Assembly (NCBI RefSeq): GCF_005484985.1
Contig: NZ_CP027942.1
Span: 806,001 to 870,000, forward strand
Direction of reading: 5' to 3'
DNA: 64,000 nt
From: Agrococcus sp. SGAir0287
GTDB lineage: Bacteria; Actinomycetota; Actinomycetes; Actinomycetales; Microbacteriaceae
Shown here: in pieces, positions 61,940 to 64,000 of the stretch
Layout: each line of letters begins with the position of its first letter
Position numbering within the stretch: position 1 is the stretch's first letter
The notes under the pieces: generated by a model
Told to the model about the DNA's origin: nothing
Database searches by the model: none
What the model saw: the letters and a program-made list of their open reading frames with translations, nothing else
Program-made: the position numbers and the translations under genes

Positions 61940-62470
61940 GTGATCGAGCCCGCCACCGACGCCGACCTCGCGACCATGACCGCGCAGCTCGGCCGGCCCG
62001 TGCGCGACGTCGTCGGCGTCTCGGCACGGTGCGGCTGCGGTGCGCCGACGGTCGTGGCGACGAGGCCGCGGCTCGCGAACGGCACGCCGTTCCCCACGTT
62101 CCACTACCTCACGCATCCCGACGCGACGATCGCGATGTCGCGCCTCGAGGCCGCCGGCGTCATGGTCGAGCTGCAGGAGCGCCTCGCCGAGCCGGGGGTC
62201 GCCGCCGCGTACCAGCGCGCGCACGAGGCCTACCTCGCCGAGCGGGCCGAGCACGGCGAGGTCCCCGAGATCGACGGCATCAGCGCCGGCGGCATGCCCA
62301 CGCGCGTCAAGTGCCTCCACGCGCTGCTCGCCCACGCGCTCGCAGCAGGTCCGGGCGTCAACCCCATCGGCGACGCAGCGCTCGCGCTCAGCGAGTGGCA
62401 GCCCGAGACCTGCACGTGCAGCAGGCCCAGGGCGACGGCCGAGGCGGATGCGGTAGAGGGCGAGTCCTGA
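61940..62470 (+). CDS. DUF501 family protein
   Basis: 176-residue cytosolic protein: QLGRPVRDVVGVSARCGCGAPTVVATRPRLANGTPFPTFHYLTHP, then GGMPTRVKCLHALLAHALAAGPGVNPIGDAAL and a C-terminal CTC. The spaced cysteines and histidines (CGCG, H, KCLH) suggest a metal site, but no activity is known. DUF501 genes follow divIC in actinobacteria; the ppx-type phosphatase that normally comes next is not here. GTG 61940 has CGGAGAG upstream. Confidence 0.88.
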   Translation: MIEPATDADLATMTAQLGRPVRDVVGVSARCGCGAPTVVATRPRLANGTPFPTFHYLTHPDATIAMSRLEAAGVMVELQERLAEPGVAAAYQRAHEAYLAERAEHGEVPEIDGISAGGMPTRVKCLHALLAHALAAGPGVNPIGDAALALSEWQPETCTCSRPRATAEADAVEGES

Positions 62471-62488
62471 CCCGCATCCGGGCAGGGG

Positions 62489-62494
62489 TACCAT
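62489..62494 (+). promoter_or_regulatory. -10 box TACCAT before a leaderless micro-ORF
   Basis: TACCAT, with CTGACC (62467-62472) 16 nt upstream as a possible -35. It ends 5 nt before GTG 62500. Confidence 0.45.
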
Positions 62495-62499
62495 CGGAG

Positions 62500-62544
62500 G
62501 TGCGCAAGCACCCCTCCCACGAGCAGAGAGCCCATTCATCGTGA
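62500..62544 (+). CDS. leaderless 14-residue micro-ORF coupled to ndh
   Basis: Encodes MRKHPSHEQRAHSS (GTG start) then TGA. The stop (62542-62544) overlaps the GTG (62541-62543) of the NADH dehydrogenase gene, which lacks a convincing SD. Three His and three basic residues make it polar. Same layout as the cases at 23897 and 29582. Confidence 0.45.
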   Translation: MRKHPSHEQRAHSS

Positions 62545-63983
62545 CCACACGCATCCTCATCGTCGGCGGTGGCTACGCCGGCTTCTACACCGCGCTCGGC
62601 CTGGAGAAGATCCTCGGCCGCGGCGAGGCCGAGGTGACCGTCGTCGACCCGCTGCCGTACATGACGTACCAGCCCTTCCTGCCCGAGGTCGCGGCAGGCA
62701 GCATCGAGGCCCGCCACGCCGTCGTCTCGCTGCGCAAGCACCTGAAGCGCACCGCCGTCATCACGGCGCGCGTCACGGCCATCGACCACACGGCGAAGAC
62801 CGCGACGATCTCGCCCGAGGACGGCGAGCCGTTCGACCTCGAGTACGACGAGCTCGTGCTCACCGCCGGTGCCGTCTCGCGCACCTTCCCGATCCCGGGC
62901 GTCGCCGACGTCGCGATCGGCATGAAGACGATCGAGGAGGCCGCCGCCGTGCGCGACCGCCTCATCGCGAACTTCGCACGCGCCTCCGTGCTGCCCGAGG
63001 GCCCCGAGCGCACGCGCCTGCTGACCGTCGTGGTCGTCGGCGGCGGCTTCGCCGGCATCGAGGTCTTCGCCGAGCTGCGCTCGCTCGCGACGAGCCTCAT
63101 CGAGCTGTACCCGTCGATCACGATGGACGACATCCACTTCCACCTCATCGAGGCGATGGGGCGCATCATGCCCGAGGTCAGCCTCGAGACGGCGAAGAAG
63201 GTCGTCGCGCAGCTCGAGGCGCGCGAGGCGCACGTCCACCTGGACACGCAGCTCAAGTCGGCCGTCGACGGCATCGTCGAGCTCTCCACCGGCGAGACGT
63301 TCGAGTCGGACCTCATCATCTGGACGGCCGGCGTCATGGCGAACCCGATGGTGCGCAAGACGGGCCTGCCGCTCGACGAGCGCGGCCGCGTCACGGCGAA
63401 GACGACGCTCCAGGTCGTCGACGGCGACGAGATCGTGGCGAACGCCTGGACCGCCGGCGACGTCGCAGCCGTGCCCGACGTGTCGAAGACCCCCGGCCCC
63501 GGCGGCTTCTGCGTGCCCAACGCGCAGCACGCCGTGCGTCAGGGCAAGCTGCTCGCCAAGAACGTCGCCGCAGCCCTGCGCGGCGAGGCTCCCCGCGAGT
63601 ACATCCACGCCAACCAGGGCGCCGTCGCGGGCCTCGGCCTCGGCCAGGGTGCGTTCCAGAAGGGCAAGATCGGCTTCACCGGTCCGCTCGCCTGGCTCGC
63701 GCACCGCGGCTACCACGGCCTCGCGATGCCCATGTGGGAGCGCAAGCTGCGCGTGTTCGGCGACTGGATGGGCGGCTTCGTGCTCGGCCGCGACGACGTG
63801 CAGCTCGCGATGCGCGAGACGCCGCGCGAGGTCTTCGAGGAGTTCGCCTCGCGGCCGAAGCCCGCGTCCGACGCCGTCGAGGCGCCGAAGGCCGCGCCGA
63901 TCGCCGACACGCAGCCGGCGAAGGCCGAGGAGCAGAAGGCGGCCGCCGAGGCAGCCGACGAGAAGGCAGCGACGAAGGCCTGA
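62541..63983 (+). CDS. ndh: type II NADH dehydrogenase (NDH-2)
   Basis: 480-residue membrane-associated flavoprotein passing electrons from NADH to quinone without proton pumping. The first dinucleotide site is ILIVGGGYAGFYTALGLEKI (FAD), the second VVVVGGGFAGIEVFAELRS (NADH). AWTAGDVAAVPD and CVPNAQHAVRQGKLLAKNV are the C-terminal FAD and quinone-site regions. After residue ~440 there is a Lys/Ala/Glu-rich tail. GTG 62541 is set by the GTGA overlap with the micro-ORF. The last 17 bases of the window are non-coding. Confidence 0.9.
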   Translation: MTTRILIVGGGYAGFYTALGLEKILGRGEAEVTVVDPLPYMTYQPFLPEVAAGSIEARHAVVSLRKHLKRTAVITARVTAIDHTAKTATISPEDGEPFDLEYDELVLTAGAVSRTFPIPGVADVAIGMKTIEEAAAVRDRLIANFARASVLPEGPERTRLLTVVVVGGGFAGIEVFAELRSLATSLIELYPSITMDDIHFHLIEAMGRIMPEVSLETAKKVVAQLEAREAHVHLDTQLKSAVDGIVELSTGETFESDLIIWTAGVMANPMVRKTGLPLDERGRVTAKTTLQVVDGDEIVANAWTAGDVAAVPDVSKTPGPGGFCVPNAQHAVRQGKLLAKNVAAALRGEAPREYIHANQGAVAGLGLGQGAFQKGKIGFTGPLAWLAHRGYHGLAMPMWERKLRVFGDWMGGFVLGRDDVQLAMRETPREVFEEFASRPKPASDAVEAPKAAPIADTQPAKAEEQKAAAEAADEKAATKA

Positions 63984-64000
63984 GCCCCGACCTCACGACG

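Overview
The window is very GC-rich (about 70% or more) and densely coded on both strands. It looks like the chromosome of a high-GC actinobacterium, most likely Micrococcales and probably Microbacteriaceae. Support comes from a WhiB regulator, an F420-type luciferase-like oxidoreductase, a DUF222-HNH nuclease with an actinobacterial SOS box, many GTG starts, TANNNT -10 boxes that often lie 5-8 nt before a start codon (leaderless genes), and two gene orders I recall from mycobacteria. The genus is inference.

Layout. 1-10.1 kb: cell-envelope polysaccharide and mannosylation genes (partial ABC-exporter ATPase, large secreted repeat protein, epimerase, two O-antigen-ligase-like proteins, polyprenol-phosphate mannose synthase, GT39-like mannosyltransferase). 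10.2-21.3 kb: an acyl-CoA dehydrogenase, then the block manA - whiB - large GT2 protein - DUF5719 - zincin-like protein - DUF3499 - manB - sahH. ManA and ManB would make mannose-1-phosphate for GDP-mannose, and the polyprenol-phosphate mannose synthase and GT39 protein would use it. 21.3-27.1 kb: PH-like membrane protein, MarR regulator, TerC, tRNA-Gln(TTG), a small hypothetical protein, glmU and prs. 27.1-48.0 kb: an accessory stretch with a membrane protein, rlmC, an APC permease, dctA divergent from a CitA/DcuS-type two-component system, a phosphoribosyltransferase, gnd, an SMP-30 lactonase, an F420-dependent oxidoreductase, and an IclR-controlled gluconate/idonate locus. 48.0-64.0 kb: rplY, pth, a lipoprotein, mfd, mazG, small membrane proteins, a DUF222-HNH nuclease, two Pr6Pr membrane proteins flanking an orphan CobW C-terminal domain, hisS, eno, a DivIC-like protein, DUF501 and a type II NADH dehydrogenase.

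How the genes fit together. In the 39-48 kb locus IdnD and the SDR would convert L-idonate to gluconate, GntK would phosphorylate it, and Gnd (35.6-37.0 kb) would send it into the pentose phosphate pathway; GntP and an MHS transporter bring in substrates. A 20-bp perfect palindrome over the -35 box of the large operon, and a related one in the neighbouring divergent promoter, are likely sites for the IclR protein.

The most unusual pattern is a set of leaderless micro-ORFs (8-14 codons). Each starts 5-6 nt after a -10 box and ends in a TCG-TGA whose TGA overlaps the GTG start of an SD-less gene (23.9, 29.6 and 62.5 kb, with a weaker case at 57.5 kb). This may be a shared translation-coupling device. 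Other points of note are a duplicated 3' end of manB, an idonate dehydrogenase without its structural-zinc loop, and a hairpin cluster before glmU. No stretch longer than about 300 bases lacks a gene. I saw no CRISPR array, rRNA gene, insertion sequence or prophage.
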